From Candidatus Neomarinimicrobiota bacterium (GTDB lineage Bacteria; Fidelibacterota; UBA2242; B5-G15): a DNA stretch of 64,000 bases. Within the stretch, counting starts at the first letter, position 1. Each line of letters starts with the position of its first letter. The position numbers were made by a program, and so were the translations under genes. This document shows, piece by piece, positions 27,496 through 37,189 of the stretch. The stretch lies in assembly GCA_017656425.1 (NCBI GenBank), contig JACDNV010000008.1, positions 84,998 to 148,997 of the forward strand, in the 5' to 3' direction. The notes below the pieces were generated by a model, which saw only the letters and a list, made by a program, of their open reading frames with translations, had not been told where the DNA came from and did not search any database.

Positions 27496-29227
27496 TTTTA
27501 GTATATTCCTCTACAAGTTGTTTAATAGATTTCTCCTGTTTATTGAATTCATCAGTGTCCATCTTAATATAGTTCCAGTCAATAAATGACTGGCGAAGTT
27601 TATAGAAGAAATCACGTGCTTGATTCTTATCTTTGAAATTGTAATCTCTTTTTAAAATATCATATACTACATCGAATACATATTTTTGTCTTTCAGGGGA
27701 AGATGCAGCGTCCACTTCATCAAATGCATTTTGTTGTAAATAGACAGCGTCAAGGAATTCAGATTTTAAATAAATTACAAAGTCCTCAAGGGATGTACCT
27801 TCCTCCCCAACTACAAGCATCATTTGATGGATTTCATTACCTTTGAATAAAATGCCTCTTGCATATTCAATTTTTTCTTTTTCTATAAAACTTCTATACT
27901 TTGACCAGCTTTCAAGAGGGTGTATCGATGGGAAACGTCGAGCATTTGCTCTCTCCCTTGAGAGCCCGTGGAATGCACCAACTACTTTTAGCGTTGCCTG
28001 TGTCACAGGTTCTTCAAAATTACCTCCAGCAGGGCTTACTGTGCCTCCGATGGTTAAGCTCCCGAGTCTTCCATCATAGAGTCTAACAAGCCCGGCTCTT
28101 TCATAGAATTGTGCTATTCTTGATTCCAGATATGCTGGAAACGCCTCTTCGCCGGGGATTTCCTCCAATCGACCTGATACCTCTCGCATTGCCTGAGCCC
28201 AGCGAGATGTCGAGTCCGCAAGAAGGAGCACATTTAATCCCATCTGCCTGTAATATTCACCAATTGTGGTTGCTGTATAAACAGAGGCTTCTCTTGCAGC
28301 AACGGGCATAGAACTGGTGTTGCATATTATTACCGTTCTTTCCATCAGAGATCTACCAGTACGAGGGTCATTAAGCTCGGGGTATTCTCTTAAAATTTCT
28401 ACAACTTCCCCAGCGCGTTCTCCGCATGCAGCAATTATGACTACATCAGCTTCTGCATGTCTTGATGTGATATGTTGTAATACTGTCTTGCCGGCACCAA
28501 ATGGACCTGGAATACAATATGTTCCCCCTCTTGCAATAGGGAAAAAGGTGTCAATAATTCTTACTTTTGTAACCAATGGTTCAGTAGGGACTAATTTCTC
28601 TTTATAGGCTTTTATCGGTATCTTAACAGGCCAAGAGAAATGCATGGTAATTTCAATTTCTCTTCCCCTTTCATCCTCAATTATAGCTACAATATCTTTA
28701 ACTTTATATATGCCCTTTTTAACAATATGTTTTATCTTGTATTCCTTATGTAGATAAAAGGGGACAAATATGTAATGTTTGAAAATACCTTCAGGTACCC
28801 AGCCTACAGCGATACCGCCTGTTACTGTATCACCGACTTTTACGGTAGGAGTAAATTCCCATTCACTTTGGTAATCAAGGGGATTTTCCATAGCACCACG
28901 AACCAGAAAAAATCCATGTTTATCCGCAAGAGCATTTAGAGGGTTTTGCAAACCATCGTAAACCTTTGTTAGGATTCCCGGACCCAAATCCACAGATAGC
29001 ATTTCTCCTGTGAATTCAACGGTATCTCCAATTCTTAACCCCTTTGTGCTTTCGAAAACCTGCATAAAGGCTCTATTGCCAGCTACTCGAATCACTTCAG
29101 ATTTTAGGCTTTCTTTTTCTGTAGTGATGGCATAACCAACTTCATTTTGCATTATCTCGCCATCTACTTCCACGGCAATCATATTGCCTGTTATACCCGC
29201 TATTTTTCCAATTTTTACTTTACTCAT
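27479..29227 (-). CDS. ntpA: V-type ATPase catalytic subunit A
   Basis: 582 residues. The N-terminal beta-barrel begins [15 protein letters not shown]. The 'bulge' insertion typical of A subunits follows, including [14 protein letters not shown]. Walker A is GPFGAGKTV (about 240-248), the catalytic region has [13 protein letters not shown] (about 268), and [20 protein letters not shown] lies near 338-357. It hydrolyses (or makes) ATP in alternation with B. It overlaps the upstream DUF2764 gene by 8 bp and subunit B by 17 bp, consistent with coupled translation. Confidence 0.96.
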   Translation of the reverse strand: MSKVKIGKIAGITGNMIAVEVDGEIMQNEVGYAITTEKESLKSEVIRVAGNRAFMQVFESTKGLRIGDTVEFTGEMLSVDLGPGILTKVYDGLQNPLNALADKHGFFLVRGAMENPLDYQSEWEFTPTVKVGDTVTGGIAVGWVPEGIFKHYIFVPFYLHKEYKIKHIVKKGIYKVKDIVAIIEDERGREIEITMHFSWPVKIPIKAYKEKLVPTEPLVTKVRIIDTFFPIARGGTYCIPGPFGAGKTVLQHITSRHAEADVVIIAACGERAGEVVEILREYPELNDPRTGRSLMERTVIICNTSSMPVAAREASVYTATTIGEYYRQMGLNVLLLADSTSRWAQAMREVSGRLEEIPGEEAFPAYLESRIAQFYERAGLVRLYDGRLGSLTIGGTVSPAGGNFEEPVTQATLKVVGAFHGLSRERANARRFPSIHPLESWSKYRSFIEKEKIEYARGILFKGNEIHQMMLVVGEEGTSLEDFVIYLKSEFLDAVYLQQNAFDEVDAASSPERQKYVFDVVYDILKRDYNFKDKNQARDFFYKLRQSFIDWNYIKMDTDEFNKQEKSIKQLVEEYTKNEESI

Positions 29228-29720
29228 AGTTCACTTCACATGTTTGTTTGAATTTTTCAAAACCTTTCTCTTTGTTAAAGGTGAACAATCGTTCAAGTAT
29301 TTGAAGCTTTAGTAAATAAGTTATTAGCTTTTCCAGATCAAAATGATGATCTATCTCAAGCTCATCAATAAAATCCCATCTTGCTTTCATTAGTGCTTTT
29401 TCTATTTCAAGTGGAGTTGATTCTCTCAGAATTCCAGAAGGGACATACTTGGTCTTGTATTCTTGTGACATCTTCTTCGCTCTTCGATAATTTGCCATAT
29501 CCAGGCGTAGTTCATATTCAAATTGTTTGTACTTTTTTACTATTTCAGGATCATACGGTTTTATCTGGTACTCATTGATATTTATGCTTTTTAAAACGTT
29601 ATAATCCTTATTTGATAGCCATTTTAAACCTTCGTTGAAGAACAATTCAATATTCATATATGTTTCTTTATCGAAATGTAAATAAGGTAATTGTGCTACA
29701 AAATAGTAGTATTTATCCAT
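29220..29720 (-). CDS. DUF2764 family V-ATPase-associated protein
   Basis: 166 residues. The opening KYYYFVAQLPYLHF and the central KPYDPEIVKKYKQFEYELR and YRRAKK stretches match the DUF2764 family, which is found between the E and A genes in Bacteroidetes- and spirochaete-type V-ATPase operons. The gene begins immediately after the E stop codon and overlaps A by 8 bp. No subunit C gene exists in this operon, and the helical, basic character fits the idea that it fills part of the role of C between stalk and membrane ring. That function is inference from position. Confidence 0.85.
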   Translation of the reverse strand: MDKYYYFVAQLPYLHFDKETYMNIELFFNEGLKWLSNKDYNVLKSININEYQIKPYDPEIVKKYKQFEYELRLDMANYRRAKKMSQEYKTKYVPSGILRESTPLEIEKALMKARWDFIDELEIDHHFDLEKLITYLLKLQILERLFTFNKEKGFEKFKQTCEVNYE

Positions 29721-30314
29721 TTATTTCTCAAGCAATTCTCTAACGGTTGGTGTCAAATAGTTTTTTAGTATTTCTGCCAATGTCTCATCGGTAAAGTCAT
29801 AATATAGGTTTTCACCTTTGATCCCGATCTTGAATCCAGCAGTGATTGTTGGATCTGGCTTTATTGTCACGGTATTTTTCAGGTCCTTTTTTATTTTTAA
29901 TGTTACCATGTCCCGAATTTTTTTTGCTTCATCCTGGCTGACAATTACATCAATGCTTTGATCTTTTACCCAGCTCTCTACTATTTTTATAATGATAGAA
30001 GAGATCAAGTCCGGTTTCAGACTGCTGGAAATTTCGCGTTGTAACGTTTTTCCAAATAATTCCATTATTTTTTCTCTGGTGGAGAGTATGGTATCTCTGG
30101 CTGCCTGCTTGATTGAGGATTCAGCATTTTTGTATAACTTCTCAGATTCAGTATTAGCATTTTCTATGATCTTTTCAGCTTCTTTTTTTGCTTTTTCAAT
30201 AATTGAATTGGCGTTAGCTTTTGCTTCAGCTATTATTTTTTCTTTTTCTCTTTCAGCTTCCTCAATACCATCCTTCTTTATTTTCTCTAATAGTGAATCT
30301 AGTTTTACTTCCAT
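29721..30314 (-). CDS. ntpE: V-type ATPase subunit E (peripheral stalk)
   Basis: 197 residues. The first ~100 form a long charged helix with repeated EKAKKEAEKIIENA-like heptads, as in the coiled-coil peripheral stalk. The C-terminal half is a globular head with IDVIVSQDEAKKI and FKIGIKGENLYYDFTDETLAEIL (about 165-187). It starts the V-ATPase transcript, with an AGGAGA ribosome-binding site 7 bp upstream, and so the operon promoter should lie in the 244-bp region divergent from the lipoprotein gene at 30559. No subunit G/H partner is visible next to it. Confidence 0.9.
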   Translation of the reverse strand: MEVKLDSLLEKIKKDGIEEAEREKEKIIAEAKANANSIIEKAKKEAEKIIENANTESEKLYKNAESSIKQAARDTILSTREKIMELFGKTLQREISSSLKPDLISSIIIKIVESWVKDQSIDVIVSQDEAKKIRDMVTLKIKKDLKNTVTIKPDPTITAGFKIGIKGENLYYDFTDETLAEILKNYLTPTVRELLEK

Positions 30315-30558
30315 TTATTTTCTCCTGCTAGGTTTTCAAGGACAGCGTGAAATATACTTTTTTTTAATTGGTTAGTCAAGATAAAGTAATTGAATGAGCA
30401 TTTTATTCTTTAAAATGAAATTTAATAATTTCAATTATCTTAATTGAATATAACAACTACATATATCTGATATGAATTTTGTTGCTTTAAAATTATTTTT
30501 TTTAAATTAAAAATAAATTGAATGATGTAATGAATATCAAATAATCGAAGGGTTTTAT

Positions 30559-31458
30559 ATGAAAAAGAAGAAATGTATACTTTTGGTTTTATTTTCGACT
30601 ATTTTGCTTTTTAGTTGTGCTAACTATGTGCCTCTTAAATATGTGCCTATTAGAAGGGAATCTTATACATATTCGGCAACATCAATACCATTGAATGTCG
30701 TTGATAATGGAATTATACTCAGGAAGGGAGATGTTTATATTAGTGGTGGAGTTCAGAAGAAGTTTGGTAATACAAAAGTCACAAGAATGGATTCTGGGAT
30801 TATATATACAGACACCACTTCGATTTATAATGTAAGTCACTTCTATATATACAACCTTCTATGGTTGGCAAATTTGGAAATGGGAGCTGGATTAAATGAT
30901 TATATATCAGTTGGAATGAATATCACCGGCGCCTTTGGTAAATATGTGATACCCAAAAGAGTATATAGATATCATTTGAAGGAGAATTTGATATGGTCTG
31001 ATGGTTTTGTAAGGGTAAATTTACCGTTAGGAAAATTTAATATGGTTATGAGATATGATAGGATAGGAAGTATGGCTTCCGGTTATAATGAAATAGTGAC
31101 AGAATATAAAGTAATTAATGATGAGGATTCCAGTGAAGTTTTTGTTGAGGAATCGGAAGCTTATGGATTTAGAACTTTTGATGTTGGTGAAAATGCTACT
31201 TTTGTGATAATGTACAGAAAATATATTAATTTGTCTTATTTTGTAGGTTTTCAAATAAGAAAAGTGACAGTGGAAAAAAATTTGCTGTTTGAAAATAAAA
31301 AAATTAGTAACGCTTTTAATATTTATTTGGGTTCAAATATAGGGCTAAAGAATGGCATTGTATTATCGCCTTATATAACATACTCAATAATGGAAATGGA
31401 CTTATTCCCTAAGATATATTATAATGTTGGTTTTAAATTTACTTTTTTAAATAAATAA
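30559..31458 (+). CDS. Hypothetical outer-membrane-type lipoprotein
   Basis: 299 residues; family not recognised. The N-terminus is a lipoprotein signal: KKKKC, a hydrophobic core, then LFSC at about residues 17-20. The rest has many short alternating strands rich in Tyr and Gly (GAGLNDYISVGMNITGAFGKY, about 112-131, and a C-terminal YYNVGFKFTFL), which suggests a beta-barrel or beta-sandwich. It is divergent from the V-ATPase operon and 13 bp upstream of another envelope protein gene, so the two are probably co-transcribed. An AAGGG ribosome-binding site precedes the ATG. Confidence 0.6.
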   Translation: MKKKKCILLVLFSTILLFSCANYVPLKYVPIRRESYTYSATSIPLNVVDNGIILRKGDVYISGGVQKKFGNTKVTRMDSGIIYTDTTSIYNVSHFYIYNLLWLANLEMGAGLNDYISVGMNITGAFGKYVIPKRVYRYHLKENLIWSDGFVRVNLPLGKFNMVMRYDRIGSMASGYNEIVTEYKVINDEDSSEVFVEESEAYGFRTFDVGENATFVIMYRKYINLSYFVGFQIRKVTVEKNLLFENKKISNAFNIYLGSNIGLKNGIVLSPYITYSIMEMDLFPKIYYNVGFKFTFLNK

Positions 31459-31471
31459 GAAAGAGTAAAAA

Positions 31472-33283
31472 ATGAAAAGATGCAACATATTGCTCACGTT
31501 ATTTTTGCTATATGTATTCATTTTTCAACTTAATGCGCAAGATTGGTTGAATATTTCCATATCACCCACATTTAATGGAATGGGGGAAGTGGGTTGTTCT
31601 CTGCCATCGAGTGATATATTTTCATATGTGTTTAATCCGGCGAATGGTTTGTACGATATGGAGGGATTGTCCATTGGGTTCAATTCTATGAATTCCCTAG
31701 AGATAGAAAATGTTCATTTAAGAAATAATTTTATAAGTTTTTCCTTTAATAATCCCGGGAAAAGTCGAACTTTAAGCTTGAATGTTGGGAAAAATGTATT
31801 TGATTTTGATGAAGTTCAATTAAGACAGTATTATAAAGATAATGAATCCGGGTACGAAACAGATAGTTTTAATGATTATTCCTTACATTCAAATACTATT
31901 AATGCGAGTTATCTGACTGCAATTAAAAAGAATTACTTACATCTTCTGCTAAGTATCAGTGTAACTGGAAAATTTGTTGATGAAAGTCTGAAGAATTACC
32001 GAACAATAAAATCAAAACTCATGGATTTAGGACTTATAGTAACTCTGCCCTTTGGTTTTTCTAGTGAGCAAAGTTATTTTAAATATGATTTTTGGATTTC
32101 GTTTGGTTACAGCTTGTGCAATATTGGTTTAGATAGAAAATCCTTAAGTCCTTCATATAGTTTAGAAAAAGTTCCCTACCCTTTAATTGGAAGATTGGGT
32201 ACATCGTTCACATTTGATATTTTAACAAGGGATAACTGGAAAATCTTTGAGTTAAAAGGAGCAAGGGAAGGTAAAGACAGTTTTGTTGAATTCTTTGGCA
32301 ATGATGGGGAGGATAACTACGAATATCAGTTGGTTTTTGGTGATATTGACTTTCTTAGAAATGTTATAAGATCAAAGCCAGATTATTTAGTTACTGTCAT
32401 GAGGGGATACGAGATAGGATTTTTTGAAACCTTTTATTTTCGGGCGGGGAGAAGAATTGACTTATATAATGGATATGATATAAATGAAACAGGATATGGA
32501 ATAAACAGTAAAGGTATTTTTTATTTAATGAATATATTGACTGGTTATGGTCTTTTTAAAAAAGTTGCAGAGAATATAGAATTGAGGTATAACGAATCAT
32601 GGTGGGCAAATGTTGGTAATTCTGAATCCATGGAATATGATGGTATCAGATTTAAATCTTATACACTTAATTTAAAAAATTTGAATAGAATCGGGTTTAA
32701 AAATACCGGCTTAAAAAAATATGCGGAAGGAAAAGTTGTTAATAATGATTTACGGCTATTTGTTGGTTTGAATAGATATCTACATCGTTTTGGTGAGTAT
32801 ATGTTCCGTTTATCTGAATTGATTTACTTTTACAAACAAAATGCAAAATACATTTCATCCTTTAGTCTTGGAATCGAAAAAACCGTTAACTTTTTAAATC
32901 TCGGGTTAGCTTTCCATAATAGCGGTTTTATTTTAGAGCATGATCCTGACGAATTAAAGGTATCAATCTTTATGCCTGAAGTGGAGTTTTATACGTTGTT
33001 GAGAATAAATCTGTTTGAAAATTATTATTTATCTGCAGGAGCAGGGTGTTTTAAAGAACTGGTTTTATGGATAAAAGGAAAAAGAGTAGGAGAAAAGAAA
33101 AAGTATTGTTTGCTTCAGGATTATGAATTCTGGGGTTCGAGTTTTATCTTTGGATTAAATTATGAATTGAACGATAAATGCACTATAAGATTAAGCTGGA
33201 GAGAAAGTAAAAGGCGTTTACATCAATTAGAGAGTCTTAAGGGGAAAGGGGGCGTGTCTATTATTTTATTGATGAAATTTTAG
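31472..33283 (+). CDS. PorV-like N-terminus on a large outer-membrane barrel, unknown function
   Basis: 603 residues. The signal peptide ends near LNAQ (about 22). The next 50 residues resemble PorV-type proteins: FNGMGEVGC, then a SYVFNPANGLYDMEGLSIGF segment with the NPA motif. The remaining ~500 residues have barrel-like alternating strands, and the protein ends SIILLMKF with a terminal Phe. It is twice the length of ordinary PorV/PorQ proteins, so it may be a distinct barrel. It follows the lipoprotein gene by 13 bp. Role in T9SS is only suggested by the N-terminal resemblance. Confidence 0.55.
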   Translation: MKRCNILLTLFLLYVFIFQLNAQDWLNISISPTFNGMGEVGCSLPSSDIFSYVFNPANGLYDMEGLSIGFNSMNSLEIENVHLRNNFISFSFNNPGKSRTLSLNVGKNVFDFDEVQLRQYYKDNESGYETDSFNDYSLHSNTINASYLTAIKKNYLHLLLSISVTGKFVDESLKNYRTIKSKLMDLGLIVTLPFGFSSEQSYFKYDFWISFGYSLCNIGLDRKSLSPSYSLEKVPYPLIGRLGTSFTFDILTRDNWKIFELKGAREGKDSFVEFFGNDGEDNYEYQLVFGDIDFLRNVIRSKPDYLVTVMRGYEIGFFETFYFRAGRRIDLYNGYDINETGYGINSKGIFYLMNILTGYGLFKKVAENIELRYNESWWANVGNSESMEYDGIRFKSYTLNLKNLNRIGFKNTGLKKYAEGKVVNNDLRLFVGLNRYLHRFGEYMFRLSELIYFYKQNAKYISSFSLGIEKTVNFLNLGLAFHNSGFILEHDPDELKVSIFMPEVEFYTLLRINLFENYYLSAGAGCFKELVLWIKGKRVGEKKKYCLLQDYEFWGSSFIFGLNYELNDKCTIRLSWRESKRRLHQLESLKGKGGVSIILLMKF

Positions 33284-33408
33284 TTTCACCTCGATATGAA
33301 TTTTCTCCGGAGGCTTTAAATCGTAGTTCTACTATAAAAAATACCTTAATTATTTTAAAATAAGTTTTAAATTTGTGTGCGTCTTTGAAAGATTAAGGTA
33401 ATTGAAAA

Positions 33409-33837
33409 ATGAGAGAAAGAAGAGCGGCAAGAGAATTAGTATTACAATCTTTGTATGCTCAGGAATTATCGGAAGATCCGGTGCAGACAGTTGAAGAATA
33501 TATAATAAATCAGTCTGATCTTTCGGAAGAGCTCAAGGAGTTTGCACGTGAGCTTTTCAAGAAAGCGGCAACTAATAAAGAAGAGTTAGATAAGTATATT
33601 AAAGAGAAGTCATTGAATTGGGAATTTGATAGGATAGCGGTTGTAGATAGATTAATCATGCGAATGGCTATTTGTGAATTTTTATATTTTGATGATATAC
33701 CCCCGAAAGTCTCAATAGCAGAGGCAATAGAAATAGCAAAAAAATATTCTACGGATAATAGTAGTGCTTTTGTAAATGGTATCCTTGATGCTATACTGCG
33801 AACTTTAATCGAGCATGGCTTAATAGAAAAGGTATAG
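33409..33837 (+). CDS. nusB: Transcription antitermination factor NusB
   Basis: 142 residues, normal length. It begins RERRAARELVLQSLYAQEL, the standard NusB opening, and has DRLIMRMAICEFLYFDDIPPKVSIAEAIEIAKKY (about 83-116) followed by FVNGILDAIL (about 124), both strongly conserved in the family. NusB with NusE (S10) binds boxA of rRNA transcripts and prevents early termination. It lies 80 bp upstream of secA on the same strand, but the gap contains no obvious terminator, so joint transcription is possible. Confidence 0.95.
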   Translation: MRERRAARELVLQSLYAQELSEDPVQTVEEYIINQSDLSEELKEFARELFKKAATNKEELDKYIKEKSLNWEFDRIAVVDRLIMRMAICEFLYFDDIPPKVSIAEAIEIAKKYSTDNSSAFVNGILDAILRTLIEHGLIEKV

Positions 33838-33923
33838 CTCTTGTCGTGATTTTATTATAAGTGTAGAACATTATATTCTAAGATAAGTTTAATCCAACTG
33901 AGGATTAAGTAAAGGTATTGATT

Positions 33924-36900
33924 ATGGGGTTTTTAAGTCTATTAACAAAAATTTTTGGTACCTCCAATGAGAGGGAGTTAAAAAAGCTGTATCCAATTGT
34001 AGAAAAAATAAACGAAATATATAAGTCCTTGTCAAATGTACCAATTGAGAAGCTTCGTCAGAGAACTGAAGAATTTAAACAGATGATAAAGAATGCAAGA
34101 GAAGAAGCTGAAAAATCAATTGAAAAAGATGATATTACAGAAGAGGAAAGAAAGAAGATAATTTTCAAAGCAGAACAAAGTGTACTTGATGAGATCTTGC
34201 CTGAAGCTTTTGCAATGGTCAAAGAGGTATGCAGGAGGCTGGTTGGTCAAGAGTGGACTGTTGTCGGACAGAAAACAACCTGGAATATGATCCCTTTTGA
34301 TGTGCAGTTGATGGGTGCCATAGTTTTGCATCAGGGTAAAATAGCAGAGATGAAGACAGGCGAAGGTAAGACGTTGGTAGCTACAATGCCAGCTTATCTG
34401 AATGCTCTGACTGGGAGGGGTGTCCATATTGTTACAGTTAATGATTATCTAGCCCAGCGAGATAGTGAATGGATGGGTATGATTTATAAAGAGCTGGGTT
34501 TAACAGTGGGTTGTATTTTAAATAGTATGAATACTGAGGAAAGAAAGGCAGCGTATAATTGCGATATTACCTATGGTACCAATAATGAATTTGGATTCGA
34601 TTATTTGAGAGATAATATGGCTTTATCTCCTGATGATCAGGTTCAGCGGGGGCATTATTATGCAATAGTTGATGAGGTTGATAGTGTCCTGATTGATGAA
34701 GCAAGGACACCTCTTATTATATCAGGGCCTGTTTCAAGCACCAGGAACCAGGTCTTTAAGGAACTTAATCCAGCTGTTTCTAGACTTGTCAGATTACAGA
34801 TGGAAACCATCACAAAGATGCTGTCAACAGTTCCTGATGATCCAGGAAAAGTAACAGATGAAAAAGAAATAGCGAGAACTCTTTTTATTGCATCCCAAGG
34901 TATGCCGAAGCATAGAAGACTTAGAAGACTTCTTGAGGAGCCTTATTATCAGAAGGCGCTTCAGGAGGGAGAAAAAGAGTATCTACTACTTACAAGTTCG
35001 AAAACCGGATCATCGATAAGCCAGGATGAATATTTCAAAGATCTTTATTATTTTATAGAGGAGAAACAAAATACAATAACTTTGACCAGCAAAGGCGAAG
35101 AAAAGCTTGCTTCATTTCTTGGTATATCTGTAGATGAGCTTGTAATCCCGGATATAGGTGAGGAGTTTGCGAAAATTGATAATGATGAATCTCTATCTCC
35201 GAAAGAAATAGAGATGAGGAAGCTAGAGATTGACAGAAGGCATTCAGAAATATCAGAGAGATATCATAATATTTCCCAGCTTCTCCGTGCCTACACACTT
35301 TTTGAAAAGGATGTAGAGTATGTTGTCCAAGATGGAAAAGTTTTAATTGTAGATGAGTTTACAGGCAGAATTTTACCTGGTAGAAGATATAGTGATGGAT
35401 TGCATCAGGCAATTGAGGCTAAAGAGGGTGTCAAGATTGAGGAAGAAACACAAACATTTGCTACTATTACTTTGCAAAATTATTTCAGAATGTACGAAAA
35501 GCTTGCTGGTATGACAGGAACAGCTGAAACGGAGGCGCAGGAATTTCATGATATTTATAAGCTGGATGTCGTTGTTATACCAACGAATAAACCATGCATC
35601 AGGATAGATTACGATGATCAAGTTTATAAGACAAAGCGCGAAAAATACAACGCAATCATAAAAGAGATAGAGGAGTGCCATAGAAAAGGACGGCCTGTTC
35701 TCGTTGGGACTATCAGTGTTGAAGTTTCGGAGACACTCTCAAGGATGTTAAAACGTAGAGGAATACCCCATAATGTACTAAACGCGAAGCATCACAAAAG
35801 GGAGGCAGAGATTGTTGCCAGGGCTGGTGAGCGTGGTGCTGTAACTATTGCTACAAATATGGCGGGTAGAGGAACTGATATAAAGCTTGGTAAGGGAGTA
35901 AAGGAACTCGGAGGATTACATATAGTCGGTACAGAAAGGCACGAGGCAAGAAGAATAGATTTACAATTGAGAGGTCGAGCCGGGAGACAGGGTGACCCTG
36001 GTTCATCAAGGTTCTTTTTATCTCTTGAAGATGATTTAATGAGATTATTTGGAAGTGAAAGAATAGCCTCGATAATGGACAGATTGGGTGTAGAAGAAGG
36101 TCAGGTTATAACTCACCCTATGATAACTCGATCTATTGAAAGGGCACAGAAAAGAGTTGAGGCAAGAAATTATTATATAAGAAAACGGCTGCTGGAATTT
36201 GATGATGTTTTAAATCAACAAAGAGAGGTTATTTATAAGAGAAGAAATTTTGTACTCAGGAATGATAACTTAAAAGAATTGCTTTTCGAAATGTTGGAAG
36301 ATTGGATTGATGCAATTATAGAGAAATATACCCATAAGAGGGAGCACCCTGAAGATTGGGATTGGATTGGTTTAAAGGGTGAGGTATTCAACATCCTTGG
36401 TATAAACATAGAGATGGAAGAATTACAGGAATATTCTATATCTGAGTTGAAGCGTTTAATTATTGAGAAAGCGGTAAAATATTATGATCACCGAGAGCAG
36501 TTAATTGGCAATGAAAATATGAGATTACTTGAAAAATTCGTGATATTACGAACCATTGATGATAAATGGAAGGATCATTTATACTTTATGGATCAATTGA
36601 GGGAAGGGATTAATTGGCGGGCCTATGCTCAGAAAGACCCTCTCCTGGAATACAAAGCGGAGGGTTTTAACGCCTTTGTTGAAATGCTGGATGAGATTAA
36701 TAGAGAGTCACTGAGATTGTGCTTTAGGGTGCAGATTGCTGTACCGGAGGAGGAGCGAAGGGTAAGGAGGCCGGCTCCTTACCGTACTGTGCATGAGGAT
36801 TCAATAGGGCTTGGCTTCATGGTGCCTGCGCGTGAAGTGCCTTCTCCTCCTTCAAATGCAGAATTCCGTCCGGGCGGTCCAACGGAGTCTCCGAGGGGAG

Positions 36901-36995
36901 TTCCCGTAAGGGTTACCCGAAAGGTTGGGCGTAATGATCCCTGCCCATGTGGAAGTGGGAAAAAGTATAAGAAATGCTGTGGGAGAAATTTGTAG
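33924..36995 (+). CDS. secA: Preprotein translocase ATPase SecA
   Basis: 1023 residues. SecA drives proteins through SecYEG. Seen are Walker A KTGEGKTLVA (about 143), DEVDSVLIDEARTPLIISG (about 251-269), the preprotein-binding region, DEFTGRILPGRRYSDGLHQAIEAKEGV (about 480), TNMAGRGTDIKL (about 650), GRAGRQGDPGSS (about 690), and a C-terminal zinc-binding CPCGSGKKYKKCC. It is about 120 residues longer than E. coli SecA because of an insertion after ARTPLIISG (about 270-400), as in Bacteroidetes SecA. ATG 33924 is chosen over TTG 33918 because AAAGG lies 9 bp upstream. Confidence 0.97.
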   Translation: MGFLSLLTKIFGTSNERELKKLYPIVEKINEIYKSLSNVPIEKLRQRTEEFKQMIKNAREEAEKSIEKDDITEEERKKIIFKAEQSVLDEILPEAFAMVKEVCRRLVGQEWTVVGQKTTWNMIPFDVQLMGAIVLHQGKIAEMKTGEGKTLVATMPAYLNALTGRGVHIVTVNDYLAQRDSEWMGMIYKELGLTVGCILNSMNTEERKAAYNCDITYGTNNEFGFDYLRDNMALSPDDQVQRGHYYAIVDEVDSVLIDEARTPLIISGPVSSTRNQVFKELNPAVSRLVRLQMETITKMLSTVPDDPGKVTDEKEIARTLFIASQGMPKHRRLRRLLEEPYYQKALQEGEKEYLLLTSSKTGSSISQDEYFKDLYYFIEEKQNTITLTSKGEEKLASFLGISVDELVIPDIGEEFAKIDNDESLSPKEIEMRKLEIDRRHSEISERYHNISQLLRAYTLFEKDVEYVVQDGKVLIVDEFTGRILPGRRYSDGLHQAIEAKEGVKIEEETQTFATITLQNYFRMYEKLAGMTGTAETEAQEFHDIYKLDVVVIPTNKPCIRIDYDDQVYKTKREKYNAIIKEIEECHRKGRPVLVGTISVEVSETLSRMLKRRGIPHNVLNAKHHKREAEIVARAGERGAVTIATNMAGRGTDIKLGKGVKELGGLHIVGTERHEARRIDLQLRGRAGRQGDPGSSRFFLSLEDDLMRLFGSERIASIMDRLGVEEGQVITHPMITRSIERAQKRVEARNYYIRKRLLEFDDVLNQQREVIYKRRNFVLRNDNLKELLFEMLEDWIDAIIEKYTHKREHPEDWDWIGLKGEVFNILGINIEMEELQEYSISELKRLIIEKAVKYYDHREQLIGNENMRLLEKFVILRTIDDKWKDHLYFMDQLREGINWRAYAQKDPLLEYKAEGFNAFVEMLDEINRESLRLCFRVQIAVPEEERRVRRPAPYRTVHEDSIGLGFMVPAREVPSPPSNAEFRPGGPTESPRGVPVRVTRKVGRNDPCPCGSGKKYKKCCGRNL

Positions 36996-37189
36996 ATTAC
37001 TTCAGTAGCTGGGCAAAGACTGGTTTCTTTCCATCTGTCATTGGGGATAATCCGAGATATTCTTTAAATGTTTCTTTTTAAGCGGTCTATCTCTTGGTGT
37101 TTTGGTAATGTTTTTTGGCTTTCCCTTGTTGAGGGGTTGGTCTAGTTTGCCCTTCTTGGTTATTTAAACAGGTTTGTCTAAACTTTTTA

